Assembly (NCBI RefSeq): GCF_013284055.1
Contig: NZ_CP054143.1
Location: 1,922,001 to 1,986,000 of the forward strand
Reading direction: 5' to 3'
DNA: 64,000 nucleotides
From: Deefgea piscis
GTDB taxonomy: Bacteria > Pseudomonadota > Gammaproteobacteria > Burkholderiales > Chitinibacteraceae
Shown here: positions 36,744 through 45,177 of the stretch, one piece after another
Numbering within the stretch: position 1 is the first letter of the stretch
Layout of the letters: each line of letters starts with the position of its first letter
Notes under the pieces: model-generated
Seen by the model: the letters and a program-made list of their open reading frames with translations, nothing else
Databases searched by the model: none
What the model was told of the DNA's origin: nothing
Made by a program: the position numbers and the translations under genes

Positions 36744-37301
36744 TTATTTAGCTTGTTTACGACGGCGTGCTGCTAGTAAACCCATCAAGCCCAATCCCAT
36801 TAAGGCATAAGTTTCTGGTTCAGGCACTGGGGTGACTGTTGCTGTAAATGTGCCGCCCTTAAAGCCAGGGTTGGCAAAGGTAAATTGGGTGTTGTAAGCA
36901 TATTTGGCATCTTGAATCGCACTAAAGGTATAGGTGCGAGCCCAAGAGGACGTGCCCACCATTGCATCTTGAAATGTTGAAATGATATGGGGTGCAGAGG
37001 TGTAGTTTGGATTGCTGCCAGTCCAATTAACTTGGGTGATAAATGACAGTGCACTGATTAGGTCGCCTGAGTTTGGCGCGGCATCAATTTTAAACGTCAG
37101 CTTATAGTCTCCAGTCTGTGCAATATTAAAAAAGCCATAGCTGGTGACGTTGCTCGCATCTTGAGTGGCGCTAAATAAGGTCACGAGTTGCTTGCCAACG
37201 GTTTGTTCAGTTGGGGTTAAATTAAGGGTGGCGGCTTGGCTTAAGCTGACGAGCGAGCTTAAGGCGATTGCGGCTGCAATATGGATTAATTTCATATTCA
37301 A
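36744..37301 (-). CDS. PEP-CTERM sorting-signal protein
   Basis: The 185-residue protein has a signal peptide (LIHIAAAIALSSLVSLSQAA), a beta-rich body with no named domain, and the tail VPEPETYALMG, hydrophobic helix, RRRKQAK. Its C-terminus is nearly identical to those of the other two PEP-CTERM proteins here, while the bodies differ. An internal Met two codons later is an alternative start. It is probably surface-associated after exosortase cleavage. Confidence 0.9.
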   Translation of the reverse strand: MNMKLIHIAAAIALSSLVSLSQAATLNLTPTEQTVGKQLVTLFSATQDASNVTSYGFFNIAQTGDYKLTFKIDAAPNSGDLISALSFITQVNWTGSNPNYTSAPHIISTFQDAMVGTSSWARTYTFSAIQDAKYAYNTQFTFANPGFKGGTFTATVTPVPEPETYALMGLGLMGLLAARRRKQAK

Positions 37302-37314
37302 GTCTCATTCAGGG

Positions 37315-37347
37315 TTTGAAAGTTAGTACATGTTAATATTCTAACTG
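37315..37347 (-). promoter_or_regulatory. Motif shared by two PEP-CTERM gene upstream regions (copy 2)
   Basis: The blocks TTGAAAGT (37316-37323), TGTTAATA (37331-37338) and ATTCTAACTG (37338-37347) recur 14-46 bp upstream of this gene's start, in the same order as upstream of the PEP-CTERM gene starting at 36416. Confidence 0.4.
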
Positions 37348-37506
37348 ATTGATTATTAACGACATTTATTGAGATAAAATACTAGTGGCATATCGTTGCA
37401 AAGTCAAAGTAATTTCGTAAGTTATTGTTGGGTAATAAAAATTTAATGGTAATTTAATTGAAATAAAGTCATGGAGAACAACCGTAGTTGATACAAAGTC
37501 GACACG

Positions 37507-37536
37507 AAAAAAAACCGGCGAATTCGCCGGTTTTTT
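37507..37536. terminator. Bidirectional terminator after htpG
   Basis: AAAACCGGCGAATTCGCCGGTTTT (37511-37534 in two arms of 12) is a perfect palindrome with A and T runs. It lies 55 bp past the htpG stop on the minus strand. Confidence 0.88.
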
Positions 37537-37590
37537 GGGTGTCACGCTGTCATGACATCGATACTGCGTGGTTGTTAGCCACGCAGGTGT

Positions 37591-39492
37591 TTAGTTTTGC
37601 ATCGCCAGCATCAAGCCATTTAAGCGTTTTACGAATGAAGCAGGGTCTTCGAGCTGACCGCCTTCGGCCAATAACGCTTGGTCAAAAATCAACTGAGTCC
37701 AATCGCCAAATTTGTCGCTAGCTGCTTCTGCTTTGAGCTTGCTCACCAGTGGATGTGTTGGATTCACTTCCAAGATTGGTTTGCTGCCTTTTACGTCTTG
37801 CCCGGCTGATTTGAGTAGGCGCTCTAGGTTGGCGCTCATGTCTTGGTTTTCGACGACCAAGCAAGCTGGGCTGTCGGTCAAGCGATGCGTAACGCGGATG
37901 TCTTTGACTGAATCGCCAAGTACCGCTTTCATTTGTTCAATGACGTCTTTCAGCTCGGTTGCTGCGGCTTCTTGCTCTTGCTTTTCGGCTTCGTCGGTAA
38001 ATTGCTCTAAATCGAGCTCGCCTTTGGCAACGGACTGGAGTTTTTTACCTTCAAATTCGGTTAAGCCGCTAAATGCCCATTCATCAACGCGGTCAGACAA
38101 AAGTAAGACTTCGATGCCTTTTTTGCGGAAAACTTCCAGATGCGGGCTGTTTTTCGCTGCGGCATACGAATCGGCGGTGATGAAGTAGATCTGATCTTGG
38201 CCTTCTTTCATGCGACCCAGATAGTCTTTGAGCGAGACGGTTTGTTCGGCATTGTCATTGTGGGTCGAAGCAAAGCGGCATAGCGCGGCGATGCGCTCTT
38301 TGTTGGCATGGTCTTCACCAACGCCTTCTTTGAGCACTTTGCCAAACTCAGTCCAAAATGCGGCGTATTTGGCTTGTTCTGCGCCATCGTCAGAGTTGGC
38401 CATGCTTTCTAACAGACCCAGCACTTTTTTAACGCAACCGGATTTAATCTGCTCGATGTCTTTGCTGTGTTGCAAGATTTCGCGTGATACGTTGAGCGGC
38501 AAATCGGCCGAATCAATCACACCACGGATAAAGCGCAGGTATTGCGGTAGCAATTTTTCGCTGTCTTCCATGATAAATACGCGGCGCACGTAGAGCTTCA
38601 CGCCATGGCGACGTTCGCGGTCGTATAAATCAAATGGTGCCCGTTTCGGCACGTAGAGTAGCTCGGTGTATTCTTGGCGGCCTTCGACTTTAGCGTGGCT
38701 CCAAGCGAGCGGTTCTTCGTAGTCGTGCGCGACGTGTTTATAGAACTCGGTGTATTGCTCAGGTGTGATGTCTGATTTGCTACGCGTCCACAAAGCATTG
38801 GCTTGATTGACGGTTTCTTCGCCTTCGGCCGGTTTAATTGAGCCGTCTTCGTTGTAGCCCGCTTGCGCTGGCATCATGATCGGCAAAGTGATGTGGTCTG
38901 AATATTTGCGGATGATGCTGCGTAAACGCCAATCGTTGAGGAATTCTTCTTCGCCTTCTTTGAGGTGCAACACGATGGTCGTGCCACGGCTGGCTTTTTC
39001 AACGGTTTCTAGCGTGAATTCGCCATCGCCTTTGGATTCCCATTGCGTGGCGGTTTCTTCGCCTGCACGGCGGGTGGTGAGAGTGACTTTATCGGCAATG
39101 ATAAAGGCCGAGTAAAAACCCACGCCAAATTGACCGATTAAATGCGCATCTTTTTGTGCATCGCCAGAGAGTTGGCTAAAGAATTCTTTGGTGCCAGAGC
39201 GAGCGATGGTACCAATATTTTGGATCACTTCATCGCGGCTCATACCGATACCACTGTCGCTGATGGTGATGGTTTTGGCATCGGCATCAAAGCTCACGTG
39301 GATTTTGAGTTCGGGATCATTGCCAAACAGGCTGTCATTATTGATTGCTTCAAAGCGCAATTTGTCGCATGCATCAGAGGCATTGGACACCAATTCGCGC
39401 AAGAAAATTTCTTTGTTGGAATACAAAGAATGAATCATCAGTTGCAAGAGTTGTTTGACTTCGGCTTGAAAGCCTAATGTTTCTTTAGACAT
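37591..39492 (-). CDS. htpG: Molecular chaperone HtpG (Hsp90)
   Basis: The 633-residue cytoplasmic chaperone has the GHKL ATPase N-domain: [18 protein letters not shown] (~25-42), [22 protein letters not shown]-type lid (~80-100) and [11 protein letters not shown] (~120-130). The middle domain contains [19 protein letters not shown], and a C-terminal dimerisation domain follows. The start at 39492 is preferred because AGGAAG lies upstream and the sigma-32 promoter at 39542-39569 would otherwise lie in the coding sequence. Confidence 0.97.
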   Translation of the reverse strand: MSKETLGFQAEVKQLLQLMIHSLYSNKEIFLRELVSNASDACDKLRFEAINNDSLFGNDPELKIHVSFDADAKTITISDSGIGMSRDEVIQNIGTIARSGTKEFFSQLSGDAQKDAHLIGQFGVGFYSAFIIADKVTLTTRRAGEETATQWESKGDGEFTLETVEKASRGTTIVLHLKEGEEEFLNDWRLRSIIRKYSDHITLPIMMPAQAGYNEDGSIKPAEGEETVNQANALWTRSKSDITPEQYTEFYKHVAHDYEEPLAWSHAKVEGRQEYTELLYVPKRAPFDLYDRERRHGVKLYVRRVFIMEDSEKLLPQYLRFIRGVIDSADLPLNVSREILQHSKDIEQIKSGCVKKVLGLLESMANSDDGAEQAKYAAFWTEFGKVLKEGVGEDHANKERIAALCRFASTHNDNAEQTVSLKDYLGRMKEGQDQIYFITADSYAAAKNSPHLEVFRKKGIEVLLLSDRVDEWAFSGLTEFEGKKLQSVAKGELDLEQFTDEAEKQEQEAAATELKDVIEQMKAVLGDSVKDIRVTHRLTDSPACLVVENQDMSANLERLLKSAGQDVKGSKPILEVNPTHPLVSKLKAEAASDKFGDWTQLIFDQALLAEGGQLEDPASFVKRLNGLMLAMQN

Positions 39493-39541
39493 AGTCTTTA
39501 TTGCTTCCTGTGGGTTGAACATAACAACATGAATGCTTAGC

Positions 39542-39569
39542 AAATGGGGGCAGAGGTGAGGGCTTCAAG
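39542..39569 (-). promoter_or_regulatory. Sigma-32 heat-shock promoter of htpG
   Basis: On the minus strand CTTGAA (39569-39564), 14 bp, then CCCCATTT (39549-39542) matches the RpoH consensus in both elements and spacing. Transcription would start near 39535, giving a leader of about 43 nt before the htpG ATG at 39492. Confidence 0.85.
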
Positions 39570-39751
39570 AGATGTGGCGGGTTTATTATCAATAGCTTGC
39601 TTAATAGTCGACAATGGTTGACGCTGGTATTGTTTATTTCTTTTGTTAGTTGTCATAAATGACGCAGCTTATCCCGTGCAATAAGGCATTCACCTAGCCG
39701 CATGGCGCTCAGTGTTATAGTGTGATGAGGCAAACTTGGCGAGGCGTGAGC

Positions 39752-40543
39752 ATGTTACGACGGGTGGTGTTTAATCAAAAAGGCGGCGTCGGTAAATCAA
39801 CGATTACGGTGAATTTGGCCGCCGTGGCTGCGGCACAAGGCAAACGCGTTCTGATTGTTGATTTAGACCCACAGGGCAATAGCAGTCATTATGTTTTGGG
39901 CGCTGCAGCTTACGAGTGCACGCCCACATTGGCCGATTTTTTTGACCAAGTGCTTAATTTCTCTTTGTATGCCAAAGGCGCTGCTGAGTTTATCCATCCT
40001 ACGCCGTTTAAAAATCTATTTATCATGCCTTCGCATCCCAGTATTGCGGAACAGCAAGTTAAATTAGAGTCGCGCTACAAAATCTATAAATTACGCGAAA
40101 CATTGGCCGAGCTCACCGGGCAATTTGATGAGGTCTATATTGATACCCCGCCAGCACTTAACTTTTTCACACTTTCGGCCTTGATTGCCGCCTCTGGCTG
40201 CTTGATTCCTTTTGATTGTGATACATTCTCGCGCGACGCCTTACTGGGTTTAATCGCCCGCGTGGAAGAAATTCGGCAAGATCATAATAGTGAGCTGAAA
40301 ATTGAAGGCATTATTGTCAATCAATATCAATCACGCGCTAGTTTGCCACAGCGTTTGGTGCAGGATTTAGAGGCGCAGGGCTTGCCGGTATTACAAGCTA
40401 GATTGTCGAGCTCAGTGAAGGTGCGTGAGTCGCATGATCAGGCCATGCCTTTGATTGCATTGGATGCCAAACATAAGCTATCACAAGAATTTTGTCATTT
40501 ATACGCCGAGCTGTCCGGTGATGTGCTTGTCAGCATAAGTTAA
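39752..40543 (+). CDS. ParA/MinD-family ATPase, orphan
   Basis: The 263-residue protein is a deviant Walker ATPase: RVVFNQKGGVGKSTITVNLA (~4-23) with the signature Lys, LIVDLDPQGNSSHYVLG (Walker A', ~38-54) and YIDTPPALNFFTLSALIAA (Walker B, ~129-147). Family members position chromosomes, plasmids or protein arrays. No parB or parS is visible, and the next gene is a response regulator 15 bp on. That suggests a role in signalling or cargo positioning. The start at 39752 has GAGG upstream; ATG at 39722 is an alternative. Confidence 0.88.
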   Translation: MLRRVVFNQKGGVGKSTITVNLAAVAAAQGKRVLIVDLDPQGNSSHYVLGAAAYECTPTLADFFDQVLNFSLYAKGAAEFIHPTPFKNLFIMPSHPSIAEQQVKLESRYKIYKLRETLAELTGQFDEVYIDTPPALNFFTLSALIAASGCLIPFDCDTFSRDALLGLIARVEEIRQDHNSELKIEGIIVNQYQSRASLPQRLVQDLEAQGLPVLQARLSSSVKVRESHDQAMPLIALDAKHKLSQEFCHLYAELSGDVLVSIS

Positions 40544-40558
40544 ATAGTTGGGGTAAAT

Positions 40559-41463
40559 ATGGCAACGAAACCGCTCAATCGAATCCTGATTGTTGACGAT
40601 GAACCATTTAATTTAGAAATACTGTCCGAGCATTTAGCCGATGCGGGCTATGAAACGGTGACTGCTGAAGATGGTGAGGCGGCTTGGGAAATCCTGCAGC
40701 ACGATCAGCAAGGTTTTCGACCATATTGCTCGATCGAATGATGCCACGTATGGATGGCATGCAGGTTTTGGCCAAGCTAAAGCAACATCCTGATTTTTTG
40801 CATATTCCAGTCATTATGCAAACCGCAGTCGGCGCAGCAGAGAATGTGCGTGAAGGTTTGGCTGCCGGTGCTTACTATTATTTGATTAAACCGTTTCAGC
40901 GTGAAATGTTGTTGGCGATTGTGGCGGCCGCAGTGGGCTTTCACAAAGAGCGCAAGCAGCTAGAAGATCAGATTACTGAGCACGCCGAGTCTTATCGTTT
41001 ATTGGTGAATGGCGAATTTCATTTTCGTACTTTAGATGAAGCCAGACAATTGACATTAATGCTGTCACGCGCTTGCCCAGAGCCTCAGCGGGTGGCGATG
41101 GGTTTGTCTGAGTTACTGGTGAATGCCGTTGAGCATGGCAATTTGGGCATTAGCTACGCTGATAAATCACGGTTATTACAAGCGGGCCGTTGGCAAGATG
41201 AAGTGGAATCTCGCTTGGCCAGCCCTGATTACGCCCAAAGAAAAGTCGCCGTAAAGTACAGCATGGATGAAGATGAAATTCAGATTCATATTTTGGATGA
41301 AGGGCAGGGCTTTGATTGGCAGCCTTTTTTAGAGTTTTCACCTGAGCGTGCGTTTGATCCGCATGGCCGTGGAATTTCAATGGCCAGAATGATGTCGTTT
41401 GATAGTTTGGAATATCAAGGCAAAGGCAATGAGGTATTGGTTCGAGTGCTACGTAAACCTTAA
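40559..41463 (+). pseudogene. Response regulator with HATPase (RsbW-like) output domain, frameshifted
   Basis: The first frame (40559 to ~40713) encodes the start of a receiver domain, RILIVDDEPFNLEILSEHLA, up to ILQHDQQG. The rest of the receiver (TILLDRMMPRMDGMQVL with the phospho-acceptor Asp, and YYYLIKPF) continues in another frame from ~40717. A GHKL-type ATPase domain follows (MGLSELLVNAVEHGNLG N-box; ILDEGQGFDW and HGRGISMARMM G-boxes). One T missing in the TTTT run at 40714-40717 explains the break. Restoring it gives about 302 residues. It may be a sequencing error, a true mutation or a slip site. Confidence 0.85.
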
Positions 41464-41492
41464 GCTAGATAAATATACCCTCAGAAATAAAT

Positions 41493-41521
41493 AAGCCCGC
41501 TACATTCGTAACGGGCTTTTT
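41493..41521. terminator. Bidirectional terminator
   Basis: AAGCCCG-cTAC-ATTC-GTAa-CGGGCTT with a following T run forms a strong hairpin between the response regulator (plus) and thrC (minus), and serves both. Confidence 0.85.
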
Positions 41522-41538
41522 GTATTGTATCTTGCTAT

Positions 41539-42981
41539 TTAAGCGAGATGGTCAACGATGTATTTTTTCAGCAAATTGGTATCTGCATCAATCGCCTCAA
41601 AGCGCTGTGGCAAGGCTTCTAGGCCGGCCAAACCTTTGGGGCGGAACGGCGCTTGTTTGAGGGCTTCGAGCATGGTGTCTTCAAACTTGGCTGGCAAGGC
41701 GGTTTCCATAATCACCATTGGCACAGCAAGATTGCGATGGGCTTTGGCGGCTTTAAAGCCGTCAGCGGTATGCGGATCAATTTGTACGCCGTATTTTTCA
41801 AACACTTCGCGAATATGGGCAATTCGATCGCTGTGATTGCTGGCCGATGATTTAAAGCCATAACTGTCTTGCATTAGCGCCAATTCAGCAGGGGATAAAT
41901 CAAAGCCGCCACCCGATTCAACTTCGGTCCACAATGCAGCTAAACGCGCGCTATCACGGCCGATCAAATCAAACACAAAGCGCTCCAAATTAGAGGCTTT
42001 GCTAATGTCCATCGACGGGCTGGTGGTTTCAAAGGTGTTGGCTACATCTCGTGGATGGTAGCCGCCGGTTTTGAAGAACTCGTCCAGCACATCGTTTTCA
42101 TTGGTCGCAACGACCAGTTGGCCGATCGGCAAGCCCATTTGGCGGGCAATATGGCCGGCGCAGATATTGCCAAAATTACCCGACGGTACGCAGAAATCGA
42201 CTTTATCGCCGACTTTTTTGCCGGTGGCTAAGATGGTGGCAAAGTAGCCCTTGAAGTAATACACCACTTGGGCCACGATGCGGCCCCAGTTGATTGAATT
42301 GACTGCGCCAATTTTGTATTGGGCTTTAAATTCAGCGTCTTTATTGATGTTTTTAACGATGTCTTGGCAAGCGTCAAAAAAGCCATGCACCGATAAATTG
42401 AAAATATTTTCGTCTTGTAGACTAAACATTTGTGCGCGTTGGAACGGGCTCATTTTGCCAAATGGCGACAGCATAAATACATTTACGCCGCGTTTGCCGC
42501 GCATCGCGTATTCGGCAGCAGAGCCGGTGTCGCCTGATGTTGCGCCAACAATATTGATTTGCTCGCCTTTTTTGTCCAGCACGTATTCAAACAGATTGCC
42601 GAGCAATTGCATCGCCATGTCTTTGAATGCCAGCGTTGGGCCGTTGGAGAGTTCTTGGATATACAGCGAGCCATCGAGCTTAATCAGTGGCGTGATGTGA
42701 TCGGCTTGATTTTTTGAGCGGCCATTGCAATACACTTCGGCGGTGTAGGTTTTGTTGATCAAGGCTTTTAGATCGTCGCTAGGAATATCGTCGACAAAAC
42801 GGCTAATGACCGCGAAGGCTAAATCGCGGTAATTGAGCGTGGCCATGCTTTCTAAATCGGCTTGAGACAGTTGCGGATATTGCTCTGGAATCGACAGGCC
42901 GCCATCGGGCGCGAGGCCACCAAGAAGAATATCGCTGAATGCTTGGGCGTTCATACCGCCACGAGTCGAGATGTATTTCAT
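41539..42981 (-). CDS. thrC: Threonine synthase
   Basis: The 480-residue PLP enzyme makes threonine from O-phosphohomoserine. It has the N-terminal YISTRGG, the PLP-lysine motif SNGPTLAFKDMAMQ (~112-125), the phosphate-binding GATSGDTGSAAEYA (~151-164) and FCVPSGNFGNICAG (~268-281). It is the long, proteobacterial/yeast-like form. It lies downstream of hom and alaA on the same strand, with a small membrane protein gene between. Confidence 0.96.
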   Translation of the reverse strand: MKYISTRGGMNAQAFSDILLGGLAPDGGLSIPEQYPQLSQADLESMATLNYRDLAFAVISRFVDDIPSDDLKALINKTYTAEVYCNGRSKNQADHITPLIKLDGSLYIQELSNGPTLAFKDMAMQLLGNLFEYVLDKKGEQINIVGATSGDTGSAAEYAMRGKRGVNVFMLSPFGKMSPFQRAQMFSLQDENIFNLSVHGFFDACQDIVKNINKDAEFKAQYKIGAVNSINWGRIVAQVVYYFKGYFATILATGKKVGDKVDFCVPSGNFGNICAGHIARQMGLPIGQLVVATNENDVLDEFFKTGGYHPRDVANTFETTSPSMDISKASNLERFVFDLIGRDSARLAALWTEVESGGGFDLSPAELALMQDSYGFKSSASNHSDRIAHIREVFEKYGVQIDPHTADGFKAAKAHRNLAVPMVIMETALPAKFEDTMLEALKQAPFRPKGLAGLEALPQRFEAIDADTNLLKKYIVDHLA

Positions 42982-43035
42982 GGGTATCTGCTTGTAGGTT
43001 AGTATTCTTAAGGCTTGGGTTAATATACGTACGTT

Positions 43036-43362
43036 TTATGTTAAATCTAATAATGAAAGTGCCGCTTCTAGGCGCTTTCGGTTTTGTCTGGCTTCTTGAT
43101 AGGCGAGTGCGGCTAAGGAAAAGCCACCCCATGCCAAAATACTGACAAACACATCGTTAAAGGGGGTTAGTGGCACTAATTCACCGCCCATTAACCAAGT
43201 CAAACCGCCTGATTGAATTAATCCAATGAAAGCTAGGCCTATAGGAGAAATCCAAGCCCATTTGGAAATCCGGTTCGGCGCCGCTAAAACCGTCAGCGCA
43301 TCTGCGCGTCTAACTACATCTTTTGCTAGTTTTTCCGCTTCAATTTGCTCAATCGGATTCAT
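43036..43362 (-). CDS. Small membrane protein of unknown function
   Basis: The 108-residue protein has two predicted membrane segments (ISPIGLAFIGLIQSGGLTWL, ~40-59; VFVSILAWGGFSLAALAY, ~72-89). The N-terminal helix and C-terminal tail (ARQNRKRLEAALSLL) are charged and probably lie in the cytoplasm. I do not recognise a family. AGGA about 9 nt before ATG 43362 supports that start over 43368. It is inserted between hom and thrC, 55 bp before thrC. Confidence 0.65.
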   Translation of the reverse strand: MNPIEQIEAEKLAKDVVRRADALTVLAAPNRISKWAWISPIGLAFIGLIQSGGLTWLMGGELVPLTPFNDVFVSILAWGGFSLAALAYQEARQNRKRLEAALSLLDLT

Positions 43363-43793
43363 CAGCATTTCCTTGGCACTGACTTAGGGTTGCTTAGGCG
43401 GTTTTTATGCCGCGTACCCACCATTGCGCTGTTAATCAGAGCACAAAACGGAGGTTGCCGCCGATTCGCGTCGGCGTTAATCGACGTCATCTGCCGACCT
43501 AATTCACCCTACGACAACCTTGCATTCAAAATTCAACAGCGAACGTGAGACGTGAAGTGCGTAGGGCGTAATCGCCGAAGGAATTACGCCACCATGTATT
43601 AAAAATCCACTTCATTCGGCGTATTGCCGCTTCGCGTCGAATACGCCCTACGATGCTGTAATCAGAATTCAACAGCGAGCGAGAGGTGCGAAGGCAATGC
43701 ATAAGCGCTTCGAAAAACCGGAATGTACGTTCGTGTACATGAGGATTTTAAGGGGCGCTTATGAAGCCGCATTCGTGCCTCGCAGCCGCTGTT
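43363..43793. other. 431-bp repeat-rich gap between hom and the small membrane gene
   Basis: The gap interrupts the alaA-hom-thrC run. It contains a 93-bp inverted-repeat element (43560-43652) and a GC-rich hairpin near 43461 (CGCCGA-TTCGCG-TCGGCG). It also has a short direct repeat (ATTCAACAGCGA/G, at 43531 and 43667) on both sides of the element. No coding region was found. Confidence 0.6.
43560..43652. repeat. REP/MITE-like element with terminal inverted repeats
   Basis: The ends CGTAGGGCGTA (43560-43570) and TACGCCCTACG (43642-43652) are perfect 11-bp inverted repeats. Inside lie two separate hairpins, GGCGTAAT/ATTACGCC on the left and GGCGTATT/AATACGCC on the right, a pair in opposite orientation as in BIME-type REP clusters. 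Near-identical sequence (ATTCAACAGCG) flanks it on both sides. Confidence 0.7.
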
Positions 43794-45107
43794 TTAGCCG
43801 TTTAAATGCTCCAAACGCAATTTCACCACCTTGCCATGCGTGCTGGCGAGGTTTTCGATTTTGGCGATGGCGATGTTGATGTTTTTTTCGATCGCGATGT
43901 GCGTCACGATAATGATCTCAGCCGTGCCGCCAGCTGCCGCAGCAGGTTTTTGCAGCATGGCATCGACCGAAATTTGCCCTTCAGCCAAAATACCCGTGAC
44001 ATCGGCCAACACGCCAGGTAAATCTTTGGCGGTTAAGCGCAGGTAATAGCAAGTTTCCACTTCGTCGATCGGCAAAATCGGTAGATTAGCGATTTGCGAC
44101 GGTTGGAACGCCAGATGGGGCACGCGATGTTCTGGATCGGCAGTGTGTAGGCGAGTGATGTCGACCAAATCGGCAATCACCGAAGATGCCGTTGGTTCTG
44201 CGCCAGCGCCCGGGCCGTAATACATGGTGGCGCCTACTGCGTCGCCTTTGACCAGCACCGCATTCATTACGCCATCGACATTGGCGATCAAGCGACCAGC
44301 CGGAATCAATGTCGGTGACACGCGTAATTCAATGCCGTTCGGGCGGCGGCGCGTCATGCCGAGTAATTTGATGCGATAGCCCAATTCTGCGGCGTATTTA
44401 ATATCGGCAGCGTCAAGTTTGCTGATGCCTTCTAAATACGCTTTGTCGAACTGCACTGGAATGCCGAAAGCAATCGCGCTCATGATGGTGAGCTTGTGCG
44501 CGGCGTCGTGGCCTTCGATGTCGAAGGTTGGATCGGCTTCGGCGTAACCGAGGCGCTGCGCTTCGGCCAATACATCGGCAAAGGCCGAACCTTTATCGCG
44601 CATTTCAGTCAGGATAAAGTTTGATGTGCCGTTGATAATGCCAGCCACCCATTCGATTTGGTTGGCGGTTAAACCTTCGCGTAGTGCTTTGATGACTGGA
44701 ATACCACCCGCAACGGCGGCTTCAAAGGCCACCATGACGCCTTTTTCTTGGGCGAGGGCAAAAATTTCATTGCCGTATTCGGCGATGAGTTTTTTATTGG
44801 CAGTGACCACGTGTTTGCCGTTGGCAATTGCGGCTAAAACCAAGTCTTTGGCAACGGTGGTGCCGCCGATGAGTTCAACGACGATGTCGATATCGGGATT
44901 GTTGACTACATCCATCGCATTGTCGGTGAGCAGTACATCGTCACCCACTAATTCGCGTGCGCGATCTAAGTCGCGATTGGCGGCCATCGTAATGACGATA
45001 GGGCGGCCAGCGCGGCGGGCGATTTCATTACCGTTACGTTTTAAAACGGTGGCGGTACCGCCACCGACTGTTCCTACGCCACAGAGGCCAACGTTGATTG
45101 CTTTCAT
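43794..45107 (-). CDS. hom: Homoserine dehydrogenase
   Basis: The 437-residue NAD(P)-dependent enzyme reduces aspartate semialdehyde to homoserine. It carries INVGLCGVGTVGGGTATVL (Rossmann, ~3-21), TANKKLIAEYG with the catalytic-site Lys (~103-113), AAVAGGIPVI and the catalytic-domain GYAEADPTFDIEGHDAAHKL (~205-224). A C-terminal ACT domain (~350-430, YYLRLTAKDLPGVLADVTG) mediates threonine feedback. AAGGGAAG upstream fixes the ATG at 45107; the frame open further upstream crosses a repeat element. Confidence 0.96.
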   Translation of the reverse strand: MKAINVGLCGVGTVGGGTATVLKRNGNEIARRAGRPIVITMAANRDLDRARELVGDDVLLTDNAMDVVNNPDIDIVVELIGGTTVAKDLVLAAIANGKHVVTANKKLIAEYGNEIFALAQEKGVMVAFEAAVAGGIPVIKALREGLTANQIEWVAGIINGTSNFILTEMRDKGSAFADVLAEAQRLGYAEADPTFDIEGHDAAHKLTIMSAIAFGIPVQFDKAYLEGISKLDAADIKYAAELGYRIKLLGMTRRRPNGIELRVSPTLIPAGRLIANVDGVMNAVLVKGDAVGATMYYGPGAGAEPTASSVIADLVDITRLHTADPEHRVPHLAFQPSQIANLPILPIDEVETCYYLRLTAKDLPGVLADVTGILAEGQISVDAMLQKPAAAAGGTAEIIIVTHIAIEKNINIAIAKIENLASTHGKVVKLRLEHLNG

Positions 45108-45118
45108 TTTGCTTCCCT

Positions 45119-45177
45119 TGTCGCTCGGGTTAGCGAAACCCGACGGTTTATTAGCGGGTGGCAGACCCACCCTACGG
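45119..45177. repeat. REP-like hairpin pair between hom and alaA
   Basis: CGGGTT-AGCG-AACCCG and GGGTGG-CAGAC-CCACCC form two adjacent hairpins, ending in the CCCACCCTAC edge typical of widespread GTAGGGTGGGT-type repeats. The element fills the gap between the alaA stop and the hom Shine-Dalgarno. Confidence 0.6.

Noticed and set aside
39493-39543. N-terminal extension of HtpG
   Set aside because: It would place the sigma-32 promoter inside the coding sequence, and it is not seen in the family.
43461-43478. GC-rich hairpin as a terminator of hom
   Set aside because: No T run follows on the minus strand. It looks like part of a degraded repeat.
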